Of a stretch of 7,771 bases of DNA, positions 1 to 6,365 are shown in pieces. The position numbers and the translations under genes were made by a program. Location of the stretch: NCBI GenBank assembly GCA_027063755.1, contig JAMORD010000086.1:1-7771 (forward strand), given 5' to 3'. How positions within the stretch are numbered: the first letter of the stretch is position 1; each line of letters begins with the position of its first letter. The notes beneath the pieces were generated by a model that ran no database searches, was not told where the DNA came from, and saw only the letters and a program-made list of their open reading frames with translations. Source of the DNA: a bacterium (GTDB lineage: Bacteria > Coprothermobacterota > Coprothermobacteria > Coprothermobacterales > JAADFF01).

Positions 1-651
1 ATATACAGCCTCGTCTACATTAAGTGGCTTATATCTACCTTCCCTATACCACTGGGCAACTTCTGTTTGTTCAAGCACAATAAGTGGAAAAATACGCACA
101 CCTTGTAAGCGATGCTCTTTACTCCACATGGGGATATCGTATATCTCGTCTCCCTCACAAGGCAACCCTATCATAAACTGACCTATCACATGAATGTCTG
201 CCCCATGAAGCAACTCAATAGCCCTTTCCACATCGGCTACAGTATGTCCTCTATTGACACATTGAAGCACCTTATCTGACAATGATTGTATCCCTATTTC
301 AACAGTTGAAACATGAAGTTCTATAAGCCTTTGTATAATGTCAGGAACAATAGAGTCAGGCCGTGTGGAAAGACGAATACCTTTTACCTTACCACTCTTT
401 ATAAACGGTTGGAGTCTTTCCATAATCTCCCAACCTGTGCCAGACCACAAAGGTGTTCCCCCATATATAGACACTTCATCGTAAACACGATTTGATCGCT
501 CTAAAAACTGAAAGGCCTCCTCAATCTGCCGTTGATATTCATGAGGTGGTACCCCCGATGAAGCCCACTGATTGCAGAAACTACATCTAAAACGGCACCC
601 GGTGAAAGGTATAAAAATAGGATAAATACGCTTACTTTTTCGCTTTGCCAT
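1..651 (-). CDS. Elp3-like radical SAM protein, 3' end cut by window edge
   Basis: This is a radical SAM enzyme of the Elp3-like family often found just after rnc; its substrate is unknown. The first 217 codons are present and the frame is open to base 1; relatives are, from memory, roughly 300-350 residues, so the C-terminus is missing. The iron-sulfur cluster motif CxxxCxxC is at residues 19, 23 and 26 (GCRFRCSFCNQ). It is followed by YGGTPL near 63-68, STRPDS near 95-100, EIGIQSL near 119-125, RGHT near 134-137 and a GLP motif near 163-165, all in the family order. The ATG at 651 is the only reasonable start, since an in-frame TGA lies two codons upstream. It overlaps the end of rnc by 20 bases. 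A GGTGA precedes the start with short spacing. The family match is clear; the catalysed reaction is not known. Confidence 0.88.
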   Translation of the reverse strand, partial: MAKRKSKRIYPIFIPFTGCRFRCSFCNQWASSGVPPHEYQRQIEEAFQFLERSNRVYDEVSIYGGTPLWSGTGWEIMERLQPFIKSGKVKGIRLSTRPDSIVPDIIQRLIELHVSTVEIGIQSLSDKVLQCVNRGHTVADVERAIELLHGADIHVIGQFMIGLPCEGDEIYDIPMWSKEHRLQGVRIFPLIVLEQTEVAQWYREGRYKPLNVDEAVY

Positions 652-1363
652 CTCTCACCAACACCATCAGTGCCTTATGAGCCGCATCTTTCTCAGCTTC
701 TCTGATGCTGTGCCCCATACCCTGGGCCACAGGCTTATCTCCGATATATACTGTTGCCCTAAAGACTTTGCCATCTCTCATAACATCGTATCGTGGCATA
801 ACCCCCTCTTTACCCAATATAGCTTGGAGCTTACCCTTGGGGTCAAATGAAAACAATATCTCGTCAATTTCCTCTTTAGACGGCAATATATGATTCATGA
901 CTTTATAACCCCAACGTTTGGTTCTTTCAAAACCATAGGTAAGGTATAAATAAGCAACAAACGACTCAAATATGTCGGCAAGTGTACTCTCAGAAACGGG
1001 AAACTTATAAGATTTACCAACTCTAAGGAGCTGGCCTAACCCTATCTTCTTAGAAAGTTTGCTAATAAAACTATTATTGGTAAAATAAGCTTTTAAGAGT
1101 GTAAGACTTCCCTCATCAAGGTCAGGATATTTTTCAAAGAGATAACTGGCAACAATAAGCCCCCAAACACTATCTCCTAAAAACTCAAGACGCTCGTAAT
1201 TTTTTTCATTATCAAATGAAGGATGTGTTAATGCCTGTCTCAGTAGCTGAGAACTTCCCTTTTTGGGATGACGCCAGAAATTGATCTTTATATATAAGGT
1301 GTCAGACTCCCCGGAAAATATCCCTTTCTTAGAATTTAAGATATTTTCCAAGAAGTGCCACAA
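632..1363 (-). CDS. rnc: Ribonuclease III
   Basis: This is the double-strand-specific endoribonuclease that processes rRNA precursors and structured mRNAs in the cytoplasm, acting as a Mg-dependent dimer. The protein is 243 residues. The endonuclease domain carries the signature ERLEFLGDS at 57-65. All six expected acidic residues are visible: E57, E60, D64, E84 (DEGSLT), D130 and E133 (LADIFES). A double-stranded RNA-binding domain follows at about 174-238. The start is a TTG with GGTGAGGG just upstream; GGTGA lies 6 bases from it. It lies 35 bases inside acpP, so translation is probably coupled. About 46 residues precede THPS, longer than the 20-25 I expect, and this stretch has no methionine. 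A start further in cannot be excluded. Placement after acpP and before the radical SAM gene is common in bacteria. Confidence 0.93.
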   Translation of the reverse strand: MWHFLENILNSKKGIFSGESDTLYIKINFWRHPKKGSSQLLRQALTHPSFDNEKNYERLEFLGDSVWGLIVASYLFEKYPDLDEGSLTLLKAYFTNNSFISKLSKKIGLGQLLRVGKSYKFPVSESTLADIFESFVAYLYLTYGFERTKRWGYKVMNHILPSKEEIDEILFSFDPKGKLQAILGKEGVMPRYDVMRDGKVFRATVYIGDKPVAQGMGHSIREAEKDAAHKALMVLVRDGKAKK

Positions 1364-1577
1364 TGTCCCTCACCGTTTTTATATCGGGGGTAATATCTTC
1401 ATCTTTTATCTCTATACCAAACTCTTGTTCCATTGCAAGAATAAGGTCTACCATATCCAGAGAGTCAACACCTAGTTCCTCTACAAGATTTGTATCCTCA
1501 CCAATAGCCTCTTTTTTTACAGACAATGTGTCGGCAATAACTTCAATTACCTGCTGTGTCAATTTCTTTTCATCCAT
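1329..1577 (-). CDS. acpP: Acyl carrier protein
   Basis: This small acidic protein carries growing acyl chains in type II fatty acid synthesis. The phosphopantetheine attachment motif is GVDSLDMVDL, with the modified serine at residue 39. Helix I and the acidic helix II (DMVDLILAMEQEFGIEI) are typical. The protein is 82 residues, within the usual 75-85. I chose the ATG at 1577 over the GTG at 1583. GGGGGTGA (1584-1591) lies 6 bases before the ATG but directly abuts the GTG, which would leave no spacer. The gene follows plsX with a 2-base gap, and its 3' end overlaps rnc. Its phosphopantetheine comes from CoA, and coaD for CoA synthesis lies in the same operon. The fab genes that usually sit between plsX and acpP are absent. 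Confidence 0.96.
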   Translation of the reverse strand: MDEKKLTQQVIEVIADTLSVKKEAIGEDTNLVEELGVDSLDMVDLILAMEQEFGIEIKDEDITPDIKTVRDIVALLGKYLKF

Positions 1578-1579
1578 AT

Positions 1580-2572
1580 TCACTCACCCCCTGACGCTAT
1601 TTTTTCTTCAATTCTACCAACAATATCTGCTTTAGCAAGACGGTACATAACCTTCATTGCACTGTATACTGCCACTTCATCACTGCGTCCATGCATTTTC
1701 ATAACAAGTCCCTTAACACCGAGAAATGGGGCTCCACCATAAGTTTTATAATCAAAGCGAGTTTTCATCTTGCCCAAGACACCTTTCAACAAAAAAGCAC
1801 CTAACTTTGTAAGGAAACCTCCTTTTATAATCTCTTCTTTCAACACCCCTGTAACAAGATGTGATACACCCTCTGCCGTTTTCAAGAAGACATTACCGGA
1901 AAATCCATCGGTAATAACAACTTCATAGCCACCTTCCCATACTTGATGAGGTTCCACATACCCCCCAAACCAATCATAACTTTCCAACAGTTCTCTTGCC
2001 TCTTTAACAACCTGTTTCCCCTTTTCTTCTTCTTCACCTATATTAAGCAGATATACAGATGGATTTTCTTTACTAAGCATAGCCTCATAATAAACTCTAC
2101 CTAGTATGGCAAACCCAGGGAAAAAGTCAGCCCTAACATCGGCATTGGCACCAAGGTCACCAAACACAAATGGCTCACCAGTCAGTGTTGGCATAGGTAC
2201 CGCCAGCATTGGCCTCTTTACACCCTTAATACGACCAAGCAGTAAATAACCAGCCGTCAACACTGCTCCAGTGCTACCTGGAGATACTACACCGTATGCC
2301 TCACCGGCCTTAACAGCTTCAACGGCCTTCACAAGGGTAGAATTCTTCTTTGTCCTAACGGCCATTGTTGGCTTCTCGTTTGCCGTTATTTCCTCAGAAC
2401 ATTCTCTAAAAAACAAGCGATGCACCCCTTCAGCATAAGGTGCATCGCCCTTTAATCCATAAGCCAACACTTCAACATCATCTGTTTCAGATAAAAATCG
2501 TTTTATACCCTCAACAATAGGTTTAGGTCCGTGATCGCCGCCTCTTAAATCCACTGCTAAGACTATGGCCAC
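1580..2572 (-). CDS. plsX: Phosphate acyltransferase PlsX
   Basis: PlsX converts acyl-ACP and phosphate into acyl phosphate, the acyl donor for PlsY in phosphatidic acid synthesis; it is a peripheral membrane enzyme. The 330-residue length is normal. Family blocks occur in order: AVDLRGGDHGP at 6-16 (usually DAMGGDxAP), SPGSTGA at 97-103 (usually SAGNTGA), GRIKGVKRPMLA at 113-124, DLGANAD at 139-145, LLNIGEEEEKG at 175-185, TDGFSGNVFLKT at 221-232 and GVKG at 285-288. The start is a GTG 6 bases after the rpmF stop. The preceding Shine-Dalgarno sequence is weak, so coupling to rpmF is likely. The N-terminus MAIVLAVD matches family starts. Substitutions in the first motifs are mild and I see no sign of inactivation. 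Confidence 0.95.
   Translation of the reverse strand: MAIVLAVDLRGGDHGPKPIVEGIKRFLSETDDVEVLAYGLKGDAPYAEGVHRLFFRECSEEITANEKPTMAVRTKKNSTLVKAVEAVKAGEAYGVVSPGSTGAVLTAGYLLLGRIKGVKRPMLAVPMPTLTGEPFVFGDLGANADVRADFFPGFAILGRVYYEAMLSKENPSVYLLNIGEEEEKGKQVVKEARELLESYDWFGGYVEPHQVWEGGYEVVITDGFSGNVFLKTAEGVSHLVTGVLKEEIIKGGFLTKLGAFLLKGVLGKMKTRFDYKTYGGAPFLGVKGLVMKMHGRSDEVAVYSAMKVMYRLAKADIVGRIEEKIASGGE
1584..1591 (-). promoter_or_regulatory. Ribosome-binding site of acpP inside plsX
   Basis: GGGGGTGA is formed by the last plsX codons, 6 bases before the acpP ATG at 1577. It favours the ATG over the GTG at 1583. Confidence 0.75.
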
Positions 2573-2578
2573 GGCTCA

Positions 2579-2767
2579 TCACTTCGCAGACTTCTCTACC
2601 TTGATATACTGTCTTCCCTTGTAATAACCGCACTCAGGACATACCATGTGTGCAGGTACCAGAGCACCACAATTGGGACATCTGGCCAATGTTACTGTGC
2701 GTGGTGTCCAGTGTGCTCTTCTATTTCTTGCCTGTCTGCGTGTTGGTTTCTTCTTTGGAGCTCCCAC
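2579..2767 (-). CDS. rpmF: 50S ribosomal protein L32, zinc-binding form
   Basis: This is a structural protein of the large ribosomal subunit. The 62-residue protein begins with a basic segment (GAPKKKPTRRQARNRRAHW) that matches the usual AVPKRK...RRAHW start. It carries two CxxC pairs at C30/C33 and C43/C46 (CPNCG, CPECGYYKGR), which mark the zinc-ribbon form. I place the start at the GTG at 2767 rather than at 2776. The upstream codon lies inside the Shine-Dalgarno sequence AAGGAGGTG, whereas the inner GTG is 8 bases from AAGGAGG and gives the family N-terminus. The first 47 bases overlap the 3' end of yceD in another frame. The yceD-rpmF-plsX order is widely conserved. Confidence 0.96.
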   Translation of the reverse strand: MGAPKKKPTRRQARNRRAHWTPRTVTLARCPNCGALVPAHMVCPECGYYKGRQYIKVEKSAK

Positions 2768-3284
2768 CTTCAGCACCTCCTTCTAACAGTTTCCTTAGCT
2801 CTGCCCATCTTGGATCGGCTGGCTTTTCTTCTATATCACCTAAATTGTATATAACAGGCTCCCTGTCTTTCTTTCTGTGTACAGGGCACAACGGCACGGT
2901 GCTGAGAGAGGTAATAATATAATCCCTCACCACCGACTCAACATCAAGTATACCATCTTTAAGGTAGAATGTGTTCATATCTTTTTGTGTAAGTTCTACC
3001 TCCTTATCATCACTATAGTCTGGTTCTCCAATAATAAACTCGTCACTTAGATTCACCTTTAATGTATCATCAAATGGTTCACCACACACAGCACACTTTC
3101 GCTTAATAACAACAGTGATAACCCCATCAAGTAGAAATCTATCTCCTATCTTCTGTAGTACCAACTTACCTTTAATAGGATAAACGACCTCACCCTCTAT
3201 GAGGTCATCTATATGAATATCTTCTCCGTTAAATACAAGTTCGGCCTCTTCACTTCTTTGAAAGTTGTGAAGATTAACCTTCAA
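2721..3284 (-). CDS. yceD: YceD/DUF177 family protein
   Basis: This is a DUF177 (YceD) family protein, almost always encoded beside rpmF and linked in some bacteria to 23S rRNA accumulation. The length is 187 residues. One CxxC pair is at C64/C67 (KCAVCGEPF), followed by an acidic central region, PLC at 131-133 and DPRWAELRKLL at 157-167, all at the positions expected for the family. Many relatives have a second cysteine-rich block between PLC and DPR. Here that stretch holds only C133 and is otherwise replaced by a charged sequence (PVHRKKDREPVIYN). The start is TTG, 1 base after the ackA stop, with a strong AAGGAGGAG upstream. Residues 173-187 are encoded by DNA that also codes for the start of L32. 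The molecular role here is inferred only from family and position. Confidence 0.88.
   Translation of the reverse strand: MKVNLHNFQRSEEAELVFNGEDIHIDDLIEGEVVYPIKGKLVLQKIGDRFLLDGVITVVIKRKCAVCGEPFDDTLKVNLSDEFIIGEPDYSDDKEVELTQKDMNTFYLKDGILDVESVVRDYIITSLSTVPLCPVHRKKDREPVIYNLGDIEEKPADPRWAELRKLLEGGAEGGSSKEETNTQTGKK
2776..2782 (-). promoter_or_regulatory. Ribosome-binding site of rpmF inside yceD
   Basis: AAGGAGG lies inside yceD codons, 8 bases before the GTG at 2767. It decides the L32 start, since the outer GTG (2776) would overlap it. Confidence 0.85.
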
Positions 3285-3285
3285 T

Positions 3286-4494
3286 TTATTTCTCCTCCTT
3301 TGTCACTATCTCGTATGTATCTCTGGCAATAACAAGCTCTTCGTTTGTGGCAATAGAAAACACTTTAACCTTAGAATCGTCAGTAGAAATCAGTGCCGTA
3401 CCCCTAACATTGTTCCTCTCTTTGTCAATCTTAATACCCAAGAACTCAAGGTCACGACACACAAGCTCTCTCAGTGGTGGAGAGTTTTCGCCAACACCGG
3501 CTGTGAACACAAGCACATCAAGGCCACCCATAGCAGCGGCATATGCACCAATGTATTTCTTGATACGATAGGCATATATCTCAAATGCCAATGTTGCCTG
3601 CGGCTCTCCCTCAAGATATCCATCTTCTACCTCTCTCATATCATATGTCTTACCACCCATTAATCCTAAAATACCACTCTTCTTATTGAGATACTTATCA
3701 ACTTCATCAGCTGTCATATTGAATTTACGCTGCAGCCATAGAGGAAGTGCTGGGTCTATATCACCACAGCGTGTACCCATAACAAGGCCTTCCAGTGGAG
3801 TAAAACCCATAGATGTATCTATAGACTTACCATATTTTACTGCGGCAACAGATGCACCATTACCCACATGAACGGTAATAATTTTTAGCTCTTCTATTGG
3901 TCTGCCAACGAGCTCCGCAGCCTTCTGAGACACATATCTGTGCGATGTACCGTGGAATCCATAGCGACGCACCCTATACTTCTCATAAAGTTCTATAGGT
4001 AGGGCATAGAGATATGCATGTTTAGGCATTGTCTGATGGAATGCCGTATCAAACACACCAACCATGGGAGTATCGGGCATAAGCTCTTTACAAGCATAGA
4101 TCCCCATAAGGTTTGCCGGGTTATGCAGGGGAGCCAGCTCAATATTGTCTTCAAGGGCCTTAATAACATCATCGGTAATAAGAACAGAACCAGAAAATGC
4201 CTCTCCACCATGAACAACTCTGTGCCCCACGGCTCCTATAGCAGAAAGATCTTCAATAACACCAATTTCCTTATCTGTGAGTGTATCAAGAACCCACTGG
4301 AGGGCTACTTTGTGGTCTATCTTATCGGATCTGGTAAACTTCTGATAATCTCCGCTGCCTTTCTTATATTTCAAAAATGGCTCTTCAAGACCTATTCTCT
4401 CTACAATACCCTTGGCCAGAACCTTCTCCTCGGGCATGCGAATAACTTGAAACTTAATAGAACTACTTCCTGAGTTGAGGACCAGTATATCCAC
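3286..4494 (-). CDS. ackA: Acetate kinase
   Basis: AckA interconverts acetyl phosphate plus ADP with acetate plus ATP, the ATP-yielding step of acetate fermentation in the cytoplasm. The protein is 402 residues, the usual length. The start motif [11 protein letters not shown] contains N7. GHRVVHGG contains R92, [10 protein letters not shown] contains D149, YGFHGTSH contains H181, [11 protein letters not shown] contains R242 and TNEEL contains E385. These correspond to the known substrate and catalytic residues with a one-residue offset. GVGENS at 333-338 is also conserved. I chose the GTG at 4494 over the GTG at 4500 because MDILVLN matches the family start and the GGAGGTGA at 4501-4508 then has proper spacing. 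No pta gene lies next to it in the window. It is 6 bases from the end of coaD. Confidence 0.97.
   Translation of the reverse strand: MDILVLNSGSSSIKFQVIRMPEEKVLAKGIVERIGLEEPFLKYKKGSGDYQKFTRSDKIDHKVALQWVLDTLTDKEIGVIEDLSAIGAVGHRVVHGGEAFSGSVLITDDVIKALEDNIELAPLHNPANLMGIYACKELMPDTPMVGVFDTAFHQTMPKHAYLYALPIELYEKYRVRRYGFHGTSHRYVSQKAAELVGRPIEELKIITVHVGNGASVAAVKYGKSIDTSMGFTPLEGLVMGTRCGDIDPALPLWLQRKFNMTADEVDKYLNKKSGILGLMGGKTYDMREVEDGYLEGEPQATLAFEIYAYRIKKYIGAYAAAMGGLDVLVFTAGVGENSPPLRELVCRDLEFLGIKIDKERNNVRGTALISTDDSKVKVFSIATNEELVIARDTYEIVTKEEK
3292..3300 (-). promoter_or_regulatory. Ribosome-binding site of yceD
   Basis: AAGGAGGAG lies within the last codons of ackA, 7 bases before the TTG start of yceD at 3284. 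Its strength supports the unusual TTG start. Confidence 0.8.
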
Positions 4495-4500
4495 AACCAC

Positions 4501-4508
4501 TCACCTCC
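4501..4508 (-). promoter_or_regulatory. Ribosome-binding site of ackA, overlapping the coaD stop
   Basis: GGAGGTGA includes the TGA stop of coaD. The first GTG (4500) directly abuts it, whereas the GTG at 4494 is 9 bases from GGAGG and gives the family N-terminus. The overlap suggests coupled translation of coaD and ackA. Confidence 0.8.
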
Positions 4509-5010
4509 GTTGAAATTTTTCTCTAAGTGCCTTCTCAACAGATGGAGTAACAAGACCTTCAAGTTTGCCTCCCAGCCTCGCTATCTCCCTTACTATTGTA
4601 GAACGTAAGAACTGATATTTTAAATCTGAAACCATGAATATCGTCTCAACATCTTCTCTCAGATGTTTATTGGCAAGGGCTATCTGCATCTCATATTCAA
4701 AATCCGAAACAGCCCTTAATCCCCTAATCATTGTCTTGTATCCGTGGGCTTTCATATACTCTACAGTAAAACCACTATTCTTATCTACAATAATGCGATC
4801 TTTAGGAAAGCCAGCATCTTCCAGTGCCAAATACACTAACCTTACACGCTCGTCTATATCAAAGAGCACTTTCTTATTTGCATTTTCAGACACAAGAATA
4901 ACAACTTTATCAAATATACTAAGTGCCCTTCTCACGATATCAAGATGTCCCATGGTAATAGGATCATATGTGCCCGGATAGACTACAACCGAACAATTTT
5001 TTCCTGACAT
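4501..5010 (-). CDS. coaD: Phosphopantetheine adenylyltransferase
   Basis: CoaD transfers AMP from ATP to 4'-phosphopantetheine to form dephospho-CoA, the penultimate step of CoA synthesis. The 169 residues fit the family. The nucleotidyltransferase motif YPGTYDPITMGH at 11-22 contains the TxGH signature. NANKK near 43-47, IRGLRAVSDFEYE at 95-107 and YQFLRSTIVRE at 132-142 follow. In the last block many relatives read FxSSSxVKE, so R136 replaces a serine of the ATP-contact loop; this is probably a lineage variant. The start ATG is 1 base after the gdhA stop. AGGGGA lies about 10 bases upstream, a modest ribosome-binding site consistent with coupling. The product feeds both acyl carrier protein modification and acetyl-CoA metabolism, both represented downstream. 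Confidence 0.96.
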   Translation of the reverse strand: MSGKNCSVVVYPGTYDPITMGHLDIVRRALSIFDKVVILVSENANKKVLFDIDERVRLVYLALEDAGFPKDRIIVDKNSGFTVEYMKAHGYKTMIRGLRAVSDFEYEMQIALANKHLREDVETIFMVSDLKYQFLRSTIVREIARLGGKLEGLVTPSVEKALREKFQRR

Positions 5011-5011
5011 A

Positions 5012-6277
5012 CTATATCATTCCCCTATCCTTCATCGCACCAACAACTTTTCTAATAGAGCTAACATATGCCCCTTTTCTCATATCAACACCGAATTCTT
5101 TGGCAGCATCAAACACATGCTTGAAAGCAGTCTTCATTTTATCTGACAGTCTCCTATCAACTTCTTCTTCTGACCAATAATAACCTGTTATATTCTGCAC
5201 CCACTCAAAGTAAGATACTGTTACACCACCAGAATTCGCCAATATATCTGGAAGCACCATTACACCATTCTTATACAAAATCTCATCGGCCTCTGGTGTT
5301 GTAGGACCATTGGCAAGTTCTAAAACAAATTTAGCCTTAATATCCTCTGCATTATCAACGGTAATCTGATTTTCAAGGGCAGCGGGCACAAGAATATCTA
5401 CCTCAAGGGTAAGAAGCTCGCTATTGGATATCTTCTCTGCCCCCGGAAATCCGACGACCGTTCCCCTTTCTGCCTTAAACTGCATTACTTCTGGTATGTT
5501 TAATCCGTCACCACTATAAATACCACCCTTAGAATCAGAAACAGCAACAACCTTTACTCCGGCCTCGTGTAAAAACAGCGCTTCATACGATCCAGCATTA
5601 CCAAATCCTTGAACTGCTGCTGTAAGTCCTTCAAATTTCATAGCAACAGTTTTTAAAGCCTCTTTGAGTATAAAGAAACCACCACGAGCCGTAGCTGTAC
5701 CTCTACCTTGCGAACCACCTATTGAAATGGGCTTCCCAGTAAATGTAGCTGGAGCCCAGTAGCCACGAAGTTTTGAATACTCATCCACCATATACCCCAT
5801 AATCTTAGAATTGGTATATACATCAGGAGCCGGAATATCCTTTTCAGGACCTATTATCTGGGCAATGGCATCAACAAATGCACGGGATATTCTCTCTATT
5901 TCTGCATCGGACAGATCTTTAGGATGTATAGGGCTACCATCTATATCTCTAAAGCGAATACCGCCTTTACCTCCACCATAGGGAAGCCCTGCAGTGGCAT
6001 TTTTAAATGTCATCCAACCGGAGAGAGCCATAACCTCTTCTTTTGTCACATCCCAGTGATAGCGTATACCCCCCTTTGTGGGGCCAAGTGCATCATTGTG
6101 CTGGGATCTCCAACCTGTAAAGATAATAGTCCTGCCATCGTCCATCTTTACAGGGAACCTTACTTCAAGTACCTGTTTGGGCCATTTAAGAATTTCCACA
6201 ATGTGAGGTTCAAGATGCAAAAGTTCACCAGCAGATTCCACTTGCTTTTGGAAGGCTTCAAATGGATTTTTTGTCAT
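5012..6277 (-). CDS. gdhA: Glutamate dehydrogenase (Glu/Leu/Phe/Val dehydrogenase family)
   Basis: This enzyme catalyses reversible oxidative deamination of glutamate to 2-oxoglutarate and ammonia with NAD(P). The 421-residue length matches hexameric GDH of roughly 420 residues. PTKGGIRYH holds K68, TFKNA holds K92, and LPYGGGKGG at 98-106 carries the catalytic lysine K104. PAPDVYTN at 149-156 has the catalytic aspartate D152. The Rossmann glycine motif VQGFGNAG is at 222-229, with VVAVSDSKGG following at 243-252. GGVTVSYFEWVQNITGYYW near the C-terminus closely resembles Thermococcales enzymes as I recall them. I chose the ATG at 6277 because GGAAGGGGG lies 8 bases upstream; the GTG at 6298 lacks such a site. 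It is the first gene after the predicted promoter. Cofactor preference cannot be told from the sequence by eye. Confidence 0.95.
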   Translation of the reverse strand: MTKNPFEAFQKQVESAGELLHLEPHIVEILKWPKQVLEVRFPVKMDDGRTIIFTGWRSQHNDALGPTKGGIRYHWDVTKEEVMALSGWMTFKNATAGLPYGGGKGGIRFRDIDGSPIHPKDLSDAEIERISRAFVDAIAQIIGPEKDIPAPDVYTNSKIMGYMVDEYSKLRGYWAPATFTGKPISIGGSQGRGTATARGGFFILKEALKTVAMKFEGLTAAVQGFGNAGSYEALFLHEAGVKVVAVSDSKGGIYSGDGLNIPEVMQFKAERGTVVGFPGAEKISNSELLTLEVDILVPAALENQITVDNAEDIKAKFVLELANGPTTPEADEILYKNGVMVLPDILANSGGVTVSYFEWVQNITGYYWSEEEVDRRLSDKMKTAFKHVFDAAKEFGVDMRKGAYVSSIRKVVGAMKDRGMI

Positions 6278-6285
6278 AACCGCTT

Positions 6286-6294
6286 CCCCCTTCC
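6286..6294 (-). promoter_or_regulatory. Ribosome-binding site of gdhA
   Basis: GGAAGGGGG lies 8 bases before the ATG at 6277. It falls inside the longer open frame that starts with GTG at 6298, so it favours the inner start. Confidence 0.75.
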
Positions 6295-6328
6295 GCACTA
6301 AACACTGTGCATAGGTATTGATACTGTT

Positions 6329-6357
6329 ATTTTAGCATGGACAAGGTAAAGCGGAAA
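6329..6357 (-). promoter_or_regulatory. Probable extended -10 promoter of the gdhA operon
   Basis: On the minus strand TAAAAT (6329-6334) matches the sigma-70 -10 box in five of six bases and is preceded by TGC (6335-6337), an extended -10. A weak -35, TTTCCG, lies at 6352-6357 with a 17-base spacer. Transcription would begin near 6322, giving a leader of about 45 bases before gdhA. No operator or riboswitch-like structure is evident in this short leader. Predicted by eye only. Confidence 0.55.
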
Positions 6358-6365
6358 AATAATTG

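Noticed and set aside
4018-4473. Plus-strand open frame of 151 codons opposite ackA
   Set aside because: It lies wholly antisense to a well-supported ackA, has no recognisable family features, and is one of many plus-strand shadows of the minus-strand genes.
5924-6301. Plus-strand open frame of 125 codons opposite the start of gdhA
   Set aside because: It is antisense to conserved GDH motifs and shows no protein family signature.
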